Part shown: positions 14,001 to 26,701 of the stretch, in pieces
How positions within the stretch are numbered: the first letter of the stretch is position 1
Layout of the letters: the number at the start of each line of letters is the position of its first letter
Source of the DNA: Druceiella hillmani
Taxonomy: Eukaryota > Arthropoda > Insecta > Lepidoptera > Hepialidae
DNA length: 64,000 bases
Assembly: GCA_039881145.1 (NCBI GenBank)
Contig: JAYKKI010000052.1
Span: 13,748,501-13,812,500 of the forward strand
Direction of reading: 5' to 3'
Translations under genes and position numbers: made by a program
Notes under the pieces: generated by a model
The model's database searches: none
What the model saw: only the letters and a program-made list of their open reading frames with translations
Told to the model about the DNA's origin: nothing

Positions 14001-17000
14001 AGAAACACTTAGAAATTATAATTAGGAGTAAGAGAAATGCATCAAAATAGTCGAATAAGTGGAATGAAATCGAAACTAATTATTATAGGATTAAGGGGCG
14101 ACTAATTTGTATACCGATATAATGCTAAAATGACTATGGTAAAAACACTTAGAAATTATAATTAGGAGTAAGAGAAATGCATCAAAATAGTCGAATAAGT
14201 GGAATGAAATCGAAACTAATTATTATAGGATTAAGGGGCGACTAATTTGTATACCGATATAATGCTAGAATGACTATGGTAAAAACACTTAGAAATTATA
14301 ATTAGGAGTAAGAGAAATGCATCAAAATAGTCGAATAAGTGGAATGAAATCGAAACTAATTATTATAGGATTAAGGGGCGACTAATTTGTATACCGATAT
14401 AATCCTAGAATGACTATGGTAAAAACACTTAGAAATTATAATTAGGAGTAAGAGAAATGCATCAAAATAGTCGAATAAGTGGAATGAAATCGAAACTAAT
14501 TATTATAGGATTAAGGGGCGACTAATTTGTATACCGATATAATGCTAGAATGACTATGGTAAAAACACTTAGAAATTATAATTAGGAGTAAGAGAAATGC
14601 ATCAAAATAGTCGAATAAGTGGAATGAAATCGAAACTAATTATTATAGGATTAAGGGGCGACTAATTTGTATACCGATATAATGCTAGAATGACTATGGT
14701 AAAAACACTTAGAAATTATAATTAGGAGTAAGAGAAATGCATCAAAATAGTCGAATAAGTGGAATGAAATCGAAACTAATTATTATAGGATTAAGGGGCG
14801 ACTAATTTGTATACCGATATAATGCTAGAATGACTATGGTAAAAACACTTAGAAATTATAATTAGGAGTAAGAGAAATGCATCAAAATAGTCGAATAAGT
14901 GGAATGAAATCGAAACTAATTATTATAGGATTAAGGGGCGACTAATTTGTATACCGATATAATGCTAGAATGACTATGGTAAAAACACTTAGAAATTATA
15001 ATTAGGAGTAAGAGAAATGCATCAAAATAGTCGAATAAGTGGAATGAAATCGAAACTAATTATTATAGGATTAAGGGGCGACTAATTTGTATACCGATAT
15101 AATGCTAGAATGACTATGGTAAAAACACTTAGAAATTATAATTAGGAGTAAGAGAAATGCATCAAAATAGTTGAATAAGTGGAATGAATTCGAAACTAAT
15201 TATTATAGGATTAAGGGGCGACTAATTTGTATACCGATATAATCCTAGAATGACTATGGTAAAAACACTTAGAAATTATAATTAGGAGTAAGAGAAATGC
15301 ATCAAAATAGTCGAATAAGTGGAATGAAATCGAAACTAATTATTATAGGATTAAGGGGCGACTAATTTGTATACCGATATAATGCTAGAATGACTATGGT
15401 AAAAACACTTAGAAATTATAATTAGGAGTAAGAGAAATGCATCAAAATAGTCGAATAAGTGGAATGAAATCGAAACTAATTATTATAGGATTAAGGGGCG
15501 ACTAATTTGTATACCGATATAATCCTAGAATGACTATGGTAAAAACACTTAGAAATTATAATTAGGAGTAAGAGAAATGCATCAAAATAGTCGAATAAGT
15601 GGAATGAAATCGAAACTAATTATTATAGGATTAAGGGGCGACTAATTTGTATACCGATATAATCCTAGAATGACTATGGTAAAAACACTTAGAAATTATA
15701 ATTAGGAGTAAGAGAAATGCATCAAAATAGTCGAATAAGTGGAATGAAATCGAAACTAATTATTATAGGATTAAGGGGCGACTAATTTGTATACCGATAT
15801 AATGCTAGAATGACTATGGTAAAAACACTTAGAAATTATAATTAGGAGTAAGAGAAATGCATCAAAATAGTCGAATAAGTGGAATGAAATCGAAACTAAT
15901 TATTATAGGATTAAGGGGCGACTAATTTGTATACCGATATAATGCTAGAATGACTATGGTAAAAACACTTAGAAATTATAATTAGGAGTAAGAGAAATGC
16001 ATCAAAATAGTCGAATAAGTGGAATGAAATCGAAACTAATTATTATAGGATTAAGGGGCGACTAATTTGTATACCGATATAATGCTAGAATGACTATGGT
16101 AAAAACACTTAGAAATTATAATTAGGAGTAAGAGAAATGCATCAAAATAGTCGAATAATTGGAATGAAATCGAAACTAATTATTATAGGATTAAGGGGCG
16201 ACTAATTTGTATACCGATATAATGCTAGAATGACTATGGTAGAAACACTTAGAAATTATAATTAGGAGTAAGAGAAATGCATCAAAATAGTCGAATAAGT
16301 GGAATGAAATCGAAACTAATTATTATAGGATTAAGGGGCGACTAATTTGTATACCGATATAATGCTAGAATGACTATGGTAAAAACACTTAGAAATTATA
16401 ATTAGGAGTAAGAGAAATGCATCAAAATAGTCGAATAAGTGGAATGAAATCGAAACTAATTATTATAGGATTAAGGGGCGACTAATTTGTATACCGATAT
16501 AATGCTAGAATGACTATGGTAGAAACACTTAGAAATTATAATTAGGAGTAAGAGAAATGCATCAAAATAGTCGAATAAGTGGAATGAAATCGAAACTAAT
16601 TATTATAGGATTAAGGGGCGACTAATTTGTATACCGATATAATGCTAGAATGACTATGGTAAAAACACTTAGAAATTATAATTAGGAGTAAGAGAAATGC
16701 ATCAAAATAGTCGAATAAGTGGAATGAAATCGAAACTAATTATTATAGGATTAAGGGGCGACTAATTTGTATACCGATATAATGCTAGAATGACTATGGT
16801 AAAAACACTTAGAAATTATAATTAGGAGTAAGAGAAATGCATCAAAATAGTCGAATAAGTGGAATGAAATCGAAACTAATTATTATAGGATTAAGGGGCG
16901 ACTAATTTGTATACCGATATAATCCTAGAATGACTATGGTAAAAACACTTAGAAATTATAATTAGGAGTAAGAGAAATGCATCAAAATAGTCGAATAAGT

Positions 17001-17240
17001 GGAATGAAATCGAAACTAATTATTATAGGATTAAGGGGCGACTAATTTGTATACCGATATAATGCTAGAATGACTATGGTAAAAACACTTAGAAATTATA
17101 ATTAGGAGTAAGAGAAATGCATCAAAATAGTCGAATAAGTGGAATGAAATCGAAACTAATTATTATAGGATTAAGGGGCGACTAATTTGTATACCGATAT
17201 AACGCTAGAATGACTACGTTAAAAACACTTTGAAATTATA
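11081..17240 (+). repeat. 140-bp satellite array, homogenised core (44 monomers)
   Basis: Head-to-tail monomers of exactly 140 bp; I phase each unit at attaggagta (11221, 11361, 11501 and so on). Shared blocks are atcaaaatagtcgaataagt, ttaaggggcgactaatttgt and ataccgatat. Units 2-43 differ by only a few substitutions and show no indels by eye. The first unit (11081-11220) is a diverged edge copy. The main polymorphism is a C/G site in aatcctagaa / aatgctagaa; about 13 of 42 core units carry C, scattered along the array. A second variant is agaaacactt for aaaaacactt. The array has no open frame of note and no CENP-B-box-like motif that I could see. Confidence 0.98.
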
Positions 17241-19040
17241 ATTCGGAGTAAGTGAAATGCATCAAAATAGTCCAATAAGTGAAAAAAAAACTAACCTAAT
17301 TATAATAATATTAAGGGACTACTAATTTGTATACCGATATAACGCTAGAATGACTACGTTAAAAACACTTAGAAATTATAATTAGGAGTAAGTGAAATGG
17401 ATCAAAATACTCGAATACGTGAAATGAAATCGGAACTAACTATAATAGGATTAAGGAACGAATAGTTTGTATACCGATATAACGTTATAATGGCTACGTT
17501 AAAAACACTTTGAAATTATAATTAGGAGTAAGAGAAATGCATCAAAATAGTCGAATAAGTGAAATGAAATCAAAACTGATTATAATAGGATTAAGGGACG
17601 AATAATTTGTATACCGATATAATCCTAGAATGACTATGGTAAAAACACTTAGAAATTATAATTAGGAGTAAGAGAAATGCATCAAAATAGTCGAATAAGT
17701 GGAATGAAATCAAAACTGATTATAATAGGATTAAGGGACGAATAATTTGTATACCGATATAACGCTAGAATGACTACGTTAAAAACACTTTGAAATTATA
17801 ATCCGGAGTAAGAGAAATGCATCAAAATAGTCGAATAAGTGAAATGAAAACTAAACTAATTATAATAATATTAAGGGACTACTAATTTGTATACCGATAT
17901 AATGCTAGAATGACTACGGTAAAAACACTTAGAAATTATAATTAGGAGTAAGAGAAATGCATCAAAATAGTCGAATAAGTGAAATGAAATCGAAACTAAT
18001 TATAATAGGATTAAGGGACGAATAATTTGTATACCGATATAATCCTAGAATGACTATGGTAAAAACACTTAGAAATTATAATTAGGAGTAAGAGAAATGC
18101 ATCAAAATAGTCGAATAAGTGGAATGAAATCAAAACTGATTATAATAGGATTAAGGGACGAATAATTTGTATACCGATATAACGCTAGAATGACTACGTT
18201 AAAAACACTTTGAAATTATAATTAGGAGTAAGAGAAATGCATCAAAATAGTCGAATAAGTGAAATGAAAACTAAACTAATTATAATAATATTAAGGGACT
18301 ACTAATTTGTATACCGATATAATGCTAGAATGACTACGGTAAAAACACTTAGAAATTATAATTAGGAGTAAGAGAAATGCATCAAAATAGTCGAATAAGT
18401 GAAATGAAATCGAAACTAATTATAATAGGATTAAGGGACGAATAATTTGTATACCGATATAATCCTAGAATGACTATGGTAAAAACACTTAGAAATTATA
18501 ATTAGGAGTAAGAGAAATGCATCAAAATAGTCGAATAAGTGGAATGAAATCAAAACTGATTATAATAGGATTAAGGGACGAATAATTTGTATACCGATAT
18601 AACGCTAGAATGACTACGGTAAAAACACTTTGAAATTATAATTAGGAGTAAGAGAAATGCATCAAAATAGTCGAATAAGTGAAATGAAATCGAAACTAAT
18701 TATAATAGGATTAAGGGACGAATAATTTGTATACCGATATAATCCTAGAATGACTATGGTAAAAACACTTAGAAATTATAATTAGGAGTAAGAGAAATGC
18801 ATCAAAATAGTCGAATAAGTGGAATGAAATCAAAACTGATTATAATAGGATTAAGGGACGAATAATTTGTATACCGATATAACGCTAGAATGACTACGGT
18901 AAAAACACTTTGAAATTATAATCCGGAGTAAGTGAAATGCATCAAAATAGTCGAATAAGTGAAATGAAAACTAAACTAATTACAATAATATTAAGGGACT
19001 ACTAATTTGTATATCGATATACCGCTAGAATGACTACGGT
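17241..19040 (+). repeat. Satellite array edge with 420-bp higher-order repeat
   Basis: The same 140-bp monomer, but diverged, and from 17521 organised in threes. Type A has cgaaactaat, gggacgaata and aatcctagaa; type B has caaaactgat and aacgctagaa; type C has ctaaactaat, tataataata and gggactacta. The order is A'BC (17521-17940), ABC (17941-18360), AB with C missing (18361-18640) and ABC (18641-19040, last unit cut short). Unit 17241 is C-like and unit 17381 is the most diverged. Exact 140-bp phasing is kept across the boundary with the core. Confidence 0.9.
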
Positions 19041-19127
19041 AAATTTAATAATACACATATTTATAAAAACCGATTAACCGAACCGAAAAATACGGTAAAT
19101 TTATTAATACACGTATTTATAAAAACC
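19035..19127. repeat. 37-bp direct duplication at the satellite 3' junction
   Basis: tacggtaaattta through ataaaaacc occurs at 19035-19071 and again at 19091-19127 with two mismatches, separated by 19 bp. The first copy starts inside the last satellite monomer (tgactacggt), so the second copy carries a few satellite bases beyond the array end. Confidence 0.9.
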
Positions 19128-19222
19128 TATCAAGCACGAATAGAACGTGCAATAGGAGGGTTTCGTATACATTGGGGCAATTATAAGCAGTTAAAGGTAC
19201 CTACTGTTTCTATTAAACTGTA
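19128..19222 (+). pseudogene. Possible DDE transposase C-terminal scrap
   Basis: A short reading frame starting near 19134 gives ARIERAIGGFRIHWGNY followed by KQLKVPTV. The block R-I-E-R-A-I-G resembles the region around the last catalytic acidic residue in PIF/Harbinger-like (DDE_Tnp_4) transposases, where an (V/I)ERAIG-type motif is common. The match is only about 25 residues, the frame ends soon after in a T-rich run, and no other transposase motif or terminal repeat is seen nearby. It may be chance; a protein profile search of 19100-19250 would decide. Confidence 0.25.
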
Positions 19223-19714
19223 TACATTTTTTTTTATGACGTAAATAACTTATTTAATGGTTTTAAAAGAAGATAGATGTTTCCAAAAGTGTAGGATAAT
19301 AGCTATAGTTTTTCGGAAATAAGGGAGGCATGCTAAATTTTCGCATATTTTTTGGAATATTTTGTTGAATATAGAATTAAAAATAATAAAAAAATTGTTA
19401 TTTTTTCATAATTGAATAATACTAATATGATATATACAATAGCCTAGCTTAAGGCCTTTTTTTGCGCACCCATCGTCTCGATATATTAAAATCAGCTGTA
19501 AACATAGAAAAACCTAAATAATAAAAGAAAAACGTAAATATCTTACCATGTCTACTAAATCTTTCATATGTGTAAAAACATGATTTATATTTCAAGATTT
19601 AAGACAATTAGAATCTTGGCTATTGTTTACTTGCATATTTAGTGGACTTCTAAAAGACTGAACCCAAAATTGATCCTAATTTTAGGTTTAGTACTCTCGA
19701 AGTAGTATATTTTT

Positions 19715-20085
19715 ATGTATTTTTCAGCATATATCCTAAGATATGTAACCTAAAATGATGAAAACAGCTTAGAACTAATCGTTTCAATAGTTATAAGCTC
19801 GTTTATAATGAATATTTAAAAAAAAATCTAGTTCTTGTCCCACGTCTTTCCCCCACGACCTTCCGCCGACCTTCCCGCACGAAAATTTTCATATTAATGT
19901 TTTTGAGTGTAAATAATTGAAATATGTGCGGGTTAATGTATTTTATTACTGTGGTAAATTGCAAGTTTCTTCGTCAAGCGGATTCTGGAAAAAATGGCTA
20001 TAACGGACGGACGGGTAGGCCCTTAAATGATCTAACAAATTCTGTTTTTCCTTTTGAGGTTCAGAACCCTAAAAAATAAATAATT
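19715..20085 (+). repeat. Dispersed SINE-like repeat, copy at 19.7 kb
   Basis: Starts near ttttcagcatatatcc and ends with aacggacggacgggt, a gap, then ccttttgaggttcagaacc and ctaaaaaataaa. The order 'cagcatat-cctaagatatg', 'gcgggttaatgtattttattactg', 'ggacggacgg', 'ttttgaggt-aaccctaaaa' is shared with the pieces at 48.25-49.15 kb and 58.15-58.48 kb. Many lepidopteran genomes carry repeats with this ending (gacagacggac ... ggaaccctaaaa). No element boundary or flanking duplication could be fixed by eye. Confidence 0.6.
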
Positions 20086-20846
20086 TACAATCTTGCCAAT
20101 TGTGAATTTTTTCTGGGTCTCTATAATATGCTATTTGACGGGCGACTAAAAAAATGGGAAGAAATAGTTTTTATTAATAAACCCTCAACATTATTAATTA
20201 CATCCTATAATGTAATTAAACAACCATATATTGTATCTTTTTATTTGAAATGTGTTTAATCACAAAATAAGATTTTGTTATTCTGTTAAACATTTGATTT
20301 TATTCTTTGAAATTGTATTTTATTTTTCGACAAATAATTTGTTATTGGTACTACAGCCAGCAAAAATATGATAGAAATATAATATCGATTCTAACTCTGA
20401 AGTTCCAAATTCTATAATGCAGACAAATAGCGAATATTTACCTCATTATATACCTTTTAATTCTATTATAAGTTTTATGGCGTCCATTTAAAGAAATCAT
20501 TCAAGTCAAATTTTAATCCATGTTTTCATTTAATAATAACTCCAAAACTTCGTTTTATTTGCATTTAGCTATCAATTTTGCAGCTGAATTTACCAAGCTG
20601 GATAAATATAGAAGCTTAAAAAGTTTATTTTAACAATTATCAGTTTAAAAAAAGGAATTTTAAAAAATTATAACGCAAACTCGTAAGCGAGATATTGTAT
20701 TAAAATCCCCGTTGGTTTCGTTTTCGTCGTGTGTTCTTACTACTAGCGACATCTAGTCAATTTTCTTGAATGGCTTATATAACCATGTTTAGATTTGGAG
20801 GATAAAAGATCGTTATTGGGTCAATCCAATTAAATAAATTTGTAGG

Positions 20847-20851
<5 letters not shown>

Positions 20852-20936
<85 letters not shown>
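20852..20936. repeat. (TA)n microsatellite
   Basis: About 85 bp of TA with one tgta interruption. Confidence 0.95.
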
Positions 20937-20938
<2 letters not shown>

Positions 20939-21048
20939 GATTCTCTTGAACAGTTTTAAAAGAAAAATCTTTTTTTTCTTTTTCTTAGCAACATTTAAAA
21001 ATATTTATTAATGGATTTTATTATTTTATTTAAAAAAAAAAGAAAAGA

Positions 21049-21118
21049 TTCGTTCCGTGATTCGAACCTAGTACTTTGCGGTAGCGCCTCTGATTTAGAA
21101 GAGCGATTTTATCAAAAT
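21049..21118 (-). pseudogene. tRNA-like relic (tRNA pseudogene or SINE head)
   Basis: Read on the minus strand this contains a perfect B-box/T-arm motif, ggttcgaatc, preceded by gctaccgcaaagtacta. Further upstream, ctcttctaaatcagag resembles an anticodon arm, with ctct/agag pairing around tctaaatc. Downstream it runs into acggaacgaatc and a T-rich tract, as RNA polymerase III units do. I could not fold a complete cloverleaf: the 5' acceptor strand and D arm are not convincing. It is therefore more likely a decayed tRNA copy or the head of a tRNA-derived SINE than a working tRNA. Confidence 0.45.
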
Positions 21119-22499
21119 GCAAATACTAAGTACCTTTTCGCTTGTTCTAATTTTTTGGTATAAATAGGTAAAAACTGGAAGTTTCAGATATCTTCTCTGT
21201 ACTATTAAAATGCCAAGTTTTAAATTCTTAACTACGCAATAAATACCTAAATAATATTATTATATAACCATGCAAAATGTCCCAATAAACGATTAAAAGG
21301 AGTATACTTATTGCGTACTTATAATTATAATAAATTTCTATGATCAATTCGTGTGATCCATTTTCTACATGTTCATATAAAACCTCAGTTTAGATAAATC
21401 ATTATTTTTTCCAAAATAATAGGTATTTTTATGTTTTTATTTTTGTCACTTACTAAGTTCCCTGTATGCAAATTCTACTTAGTTTTGCATCTCTTCCTAA
21501 TATGAGAAATGCGAAATTTAAATGTGCATTTGTCTCACAACTTGAAGGAGGATTTTTAAACAAAATGAGTACGACATTCATTTTTATACATTTAACAATA
21601 TTTTCATAAAAAATAAACACTATATTTTGGGATTACGAACGCGAGAAGTTTCTCGAAACGTAGAGCTAGGTAAAGGACAGTTATGATAAAAAATTATAAA
21701 TTAATTTTCTTGGTGTACTTATGTCCCCATAATTCTAGTTGAATGTCTTCACAATGCCATTACAATTGGTCTTAAATTAAAATAATTACATTTCTATAAA
21801 ATATTAATGGAAATAAATTACGCAATTATAAGGGTTCCTTTATTGTCCTTTGATATAGCCCCTAGAAGTGATCACAGAAAAGAATACAATAGTTTAATTA
21901 GGATAATTTTACCTTATCCGTGACGAGACATCGACACGAAACAATTTTCTTTTGCACATGAAAGGATCAATATAATAATTTTCTTTTCCTGTACTAAAAG
22001 CCAAAAAGGTTCTTATAATCGTTATATCGAATGAATATAAAATACACATTTTACCTAACTACATGTTAGCAGTTTCTTTTCCTATAAGATTTTGAACCTT
22101 AGGCCGGTCGTACTCATAACAAACGAAGTACTTTTTAAATTGAATATCTTTCATTTACGTTTTCTACCCACTTCGAGTATTTGAATGTACGCTCATTCAT
22201 CCGTACCACTGCCACCACCCCAAAACCATTTTCCGACACACAAAACATAACAACATCAAAGTAAATCCGCATTGCCCAAATCCTCCCTCCCCTCTCTGAA
22301 ACCGATTTACCCGGCAGCATCATCTAATAATGGAAATAATTTATTCCGCAACCGCACCGGAGATATTACCTACATAATATTTAACTGAAAAAAGTCAAAC
22401 CGAGCGTGAAATTATAAGAAAAATTACGTTATATATCCATTGCCGAAAAAAAACATAAAAGCGTATTAAGTTGGGCGTTAAAAATATAATTTACATTCA

Positions 22500-22770
22500 A
22501 ATATATGCCGCCGCGCCGGGAAATAAGGTGGCTGACGTCAACATAATTTAACACTCGACGTAAGGAAATATATCGTTCATATTAAGATCGCGCTCAGCTT
22601 GATGTATACGCTGTGGAGTATTAGATTTAGTATTCCGTAGGTGGGCCGATGACGGCGCGGCGACAACTCGCGTCGCGCCGCAAGCTGCCAGATCGATCGT
22701 GCTCCTTGTTTCATTACATCGCTCGCGGAGGAGGGATAGGGATGCGCAACCCGCTAACATTACTAGCGCA
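22500..22770. other. GC-richer, CpG-containing island
   Basis: Compositionally distinct from its surroundings: ccgccgcgccggg near 22508, a perfect CRE-type palindrome tgacgtca at 22533-22540, and a run of CG dinucleotides at 22640-22690 (acggcgcggcgacaa). No open frame with recognisable domains spans it. It could be a conserved non-coding or regulatory segment, or a non-coding exon; sequence alone does not decide. Confidence 0.45.
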
Positions 22771-22872
22771 ATATCGCAGTTTTTGAGGTATGACGCGACT
22801 TAACTATATCGCAATTTTTGAGGTATGACGGGACTTAACAATATCGCAACTTTTGAAGTATGACGCGACTCT
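22771..22872. repeat. Three tandem 35-bp units
   Basis: atatcgca starts at 22771, 22806 and 22841, each unit containing ttttgaggtatgacg (third unit ttttgaagtatgacg) and a cgact or ggact end. It abuts the GC-richer island on its 3' side. Confidence 0.9.
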
Positions 22873-24698
22873 AAAAAAAAGATACGAGTGCGCAGTAAAA
22901 AGATCTACTGCCTCTTTCATGACCGATAGTATAGTAAGAATATTTTTGAAATGAAAACTTCATTAGTCGCGCTTCACTTCGAAGTGAGAACTTTTCTGAG
23001 CAATGAACGAGGCTGAGGCCGTCACGTTCGGATCGATTACGCTGAATCGGGTAAACTCGGCCTCATTCGGCATCCGCTGACCGAGTTCACTGTCTAACAC
23101 GGAGTGTATCTTTCCCAAAATTACGTTCTTCTATTTTTGAATAATATTTTATTTAAGTATAATTTTATATAACACGCGTATGTTATTTTTCCGACTAATA
23201 CCCCATACGGCCAGCTTCGTTGTATTGTTTGTCGGCTATATCAGAAATAGCTTGGCATTTTATTGGCTCTTTCTGATTAATTTGATCATCTCCTTCATAT
23301 CAGTGTATTTCATTAAACTATTTTAAAACTGGTAAACCTTTAGAAGGATTTTGAATCCAAGACCTCTCATCATGCCCCTAGACCGATTGTGGTTTTGGAA
23401 ATTTTAATATACATAGGTAAGCCTATATTTTTAGCATTTTTTTCTGTAGATGGCTGAAAAGGAGACTTATAAAGATTCCAGAACTATTTTTGAAAGTCAG
23501 AATTTTATGAAAAATAGTCCTTATATTTGTTGAAAATATCCCCAAAAATATGATCCAACCACCATCTCCGCAATTGAAGAAGGGAAATGGAGAAAAAAGT
23601 AAAAGAATACAGGATAATTAAAGTTTGGTGAGAAACTGTACCTACAACTATGATTGTTTGAGAAACTCGCGATTTTATTACGCTTGTTAAACTTATACTG
23701 AGCAATTACTATAATATATTTTCTATAAGTTTAACAAGCTCAGTATAAGTTTAACTATCAATACTATAATATATTTACACGGTAAAAATAATATTGATAT
23801 TTAAAAATAGTTTAACAGAAATACTATATAGAATTAAATGTTCCACTCTTATCTAATAGTTTTTCTTGTAATTATCACATTCTTTATTGTACATTCTTTC
23901 TATACACATATGTAGTACAGTTATAACCAAAATGGTTTTATTCATATAATTGATAAAACATAAAACTAGGTAGAAAAGGTAAGGAATAATATCATAATTT
24001 TCAACCGTTTCTGGCAAAAATTAAATTTAAATTGGAACATTAATATCTCAGAGTTAGCTCTAAAATTAAGTGCCACCGCATTTGCCATAAAGAAAGTAGT
24101 GGAATTATGCCAGATGGACTTCGCAAAGGCAGTTTATTTTACTTATGTTCATGGCACCATGACTTACGGGTTGCTCTTTGGGTTTTATTTTGAGGTTAAG
24201 GATATTTATTGAGTCTAAAACCCAGAGACTCGTGTGAGGAGATATTTCTAAGCATAAATTTTATGATTATACTTAGTAATTATGTATATAAAAATATTAT
24301 GTATATGCCAAAAATGTGTTAACAATGTTTCTTTAAATTCTTATGAACACGAACATAGCACTAGGTACAGGTAAAAGCATTAAGCACAGTCTGTCAATGT
24401 TTTTGATTAATTGCCTACAACCATTAAAGTTTTTGAAGATACAATATCAGAACAGAGTGATAAATATGCTTATATAAGAAGTTTATTATATGGTGAAGCA
24501 AACATTAGCTAATAAGTATTTTATAAATGTTACTATTGTCAATTACATTAACATTTCAAATTTAATATTTTGCATTATTATTATATTATTATTTTATAAT
24601 AGTTTATATTTGACAACTCTTTTGTCGACATCTTAAAATTACGCAGTAATAACGTTTACGTTGTATGTGTGTTACGTGTAAAAATATTTATTGATTAA
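22873..24698. other. Mixed-composition then AT-rich DNA, no gene seen
   Basis: 22873-23110 keeps moderately high GC (gaggccgtcacgttcgg) and may extend the island. The rest is AT-rich without motifs except the inverted repeat at 23.69 kb. Confidence 0.5.
23686..23755. repeat. 18-bp inverted repeat, 34-nt loop
   Basis: gttaaacttatactgagc at 23686-23703 is the exact reverse complement of gctcagtataagtttaac at 23738-23755. A second, overlapping pairing (gcttgttaaactta at 23683 with taagtttaacaagc at 23726) suggests a duplicated, partly inverted segment. Confidence 0.9.
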
Positions 24699-25056
24699 TA
24701 CTAGCCGCGCTCTCGACTTCGTTCGCGTGAAATTCACCATTGATTATTATTTTGAATAACTGTCATACGTAAAAATATTCACAATAAATGAGATAAATAG
24801 TGTTAGCAATATCATGTCATAATATATCTATGAACATGAAGTTTACTAAAAACGCTAATAGATAACGTTGAAAGTACCAATACATTTACATTGGCGTTGA
24901 AAGTGCCGTAACATTCATCATCCAGATAAAAAGATTCTATATTTTTCTTCAGTATAAACTATTACCACATCAATTTTTATTGAAATCCGCCCAGTAGATT
25001 TCACGTGATTGACGAATAAACTAACAGACAAAAATACTAAAAACAGGTTTTCTGGC
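24699..25056 (+). repeat. Dispersed repeat with 'cttcgttcgcgtg' head
   Basis: The head tactagccgcgctctcgact followed by tcgttcgcgtg, and the distal part aaatccgcccagtagattt with cacgtgattgacgaat and aaactaacagacaaaa, match in order the head and tail of a non-autonomous repeat common in moth and butterfly genomes. That identification is from memory. The boundaries are approximate and no target duplication was found. Confidence 0.5.
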
Positions 25057-25656
25057 TTCTATTATCATTCAATATCCTAAATCAATCACTCCCTTTAAAA
25101 TATTTATATTTTTAAAATCATGTACAGAATTCACTCTTTGTATTGATATAGAGAGAATTCATTCTGTTATTGTATTGTCAGAATTCACTCTGTTATATGT
25201 ATAGATATAATTGAATAATTGCCAAAAATGTGTTGTGTTTAATTTATCTTACTTGTTCCTGACTCATGCATTGGTAGTGTACTTAATTATTTGTGTTGTT
25301 GTTTTTTAACCTTTGATTATATTATTGCATGGAAAATCTACGATAATAGTTATTTAAATCTGCAATATTTAGAACATGTTGTGGTTACTATTTAGGATAG
25401 ATTTTGTAGACTAAAGTTTTTTAATCTACAAAGTCTCTCTTAAATATTATCCGCATCGCGTTTTAAATTTCCCACAGTTTATTACGATTTTTATGATCAA
25501 AATACAGATACATTTATAGCATTTTATTAGCTTTATACTTATTTAGTAAAAAAAATGTAACTTCTTTTACGAAGAAAACAACGCAGTCGCTACTTTTTTG
25601 TGCTTCAAAAGCCTGTTACCAAATATAAGAAAAATACCGTACCCTATGACCAGAGA

Positions 25657-25813
25657 GGTATGTGTTTATATGTATATTATATATAGAATATATATATATG
25701 TATATGTATATATATAGAATATATGTGTATATAGAAAAATAATATATACACATATATTCATATATACATATACATATATACACAGATAGATATATATGTA
25801 TATATAGAAAAAT
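25657..25813. repeat. Compound TA-rich microsatellite
   Basis: Alternating tatata/tatgta tracts with repeated tatagaat and atatagaaaaataat words; part of it is an imperfect inverted repeat. An apparent tyrosine/isoleucine-rich reading frame on the minus strand is a by-product of this simple sequence. Confidence 0.9.
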
Positions 25814-26701
25814 AATAAGACATTTTTCCTGTTACATTCCAATAGTTCTCGACCAAAGAAATCTATGACATGTATAATGGCTTCCTGATATATGACAGTC
25901 AACCTAATGGCTCCCTAATACATGACAGTCAATAAAATAGACGAAATATTTTTTTCACATTTAATATCTTCGCGTAATTGCTGTTTTCAGTTGTGCCATT
26001 TGAGTTGTAAAATAAATAATAATAAAATCAGTGTTGAAATTCATCACAATTTGAAATTCATGCGCAACAATTTATTTTATCCATAAATTATGTTTTTGCA
26101 TTTACATTAAAATCTTAAACAAAGGTTGCAGTTGATAATTTTATTGTAATTAAAAACGACGTAACTATATTTATTTTTGTCCTGTAACATCTTATAGAAA
26201 AATATAGTATCATATTCAAGTTTTTATTAATTAATGCGATCATAAAATATAAATATCATAAAGATTCATAAGCGAGTGAAAAGTAACTCAACTTTTGAGT
26301 AATGCGGGTAACTCTGGTTATTTAGATGTAACTTAGTTAACTTTGTAACTATGTCAGATTTCATAAAAAGTGAAAAACTCGGAGTATATAGTATCATTCA
26401 TTTTAATGCCTGGGTTTTTATAAAGAATAAACTTTTTATCTCCCCTCATAACAATTTAAAGCTATTCAGTTCCATCTCCTAAACATTTAAAATGGAATTG
26501 AAAATCGATAATCTTTACAATTAATTTACAATAATGCGGTTTTAAGATACATAAAACACAATTTTTAAATTTTGCAACCTATTTCAAGAAGTGTTAAACT
26601 TTTCGTGAGGATGCATCCCACTGAGCAAAATATATTAAACACCAGGCTAAGTAGGTTTCTTCTTCGACAACAGAACGATAAGTATCTTTACTAAAAAAGA
26701 T

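Larger units (their letters stand above)
19223..22499. other. AT-rich DNA with dispersed repeats, no gene seen
   Basis: Outside the dispersed repeat (19.7-20.1 kb), TA tract (20.85 kb) and tRNA-like relic (21.05 kb) listed separately, I see only AT-rich sequence without coding potential. Confidence 0.55.

Noticed and set aside
11081..19040. Regularly repeated array that could be mistaken for CRISPR
   Set aside because: Units are 140 bp and contiguous, with no unique spacers and no cas genes; this is eukaryotic satellite DNA.
22533..22540. tgacgtca as a functional CRE site
   Set aside because: A single 8-bp match is expected by chance in a CpG-rich island; noted but not called as a regulatory feature.
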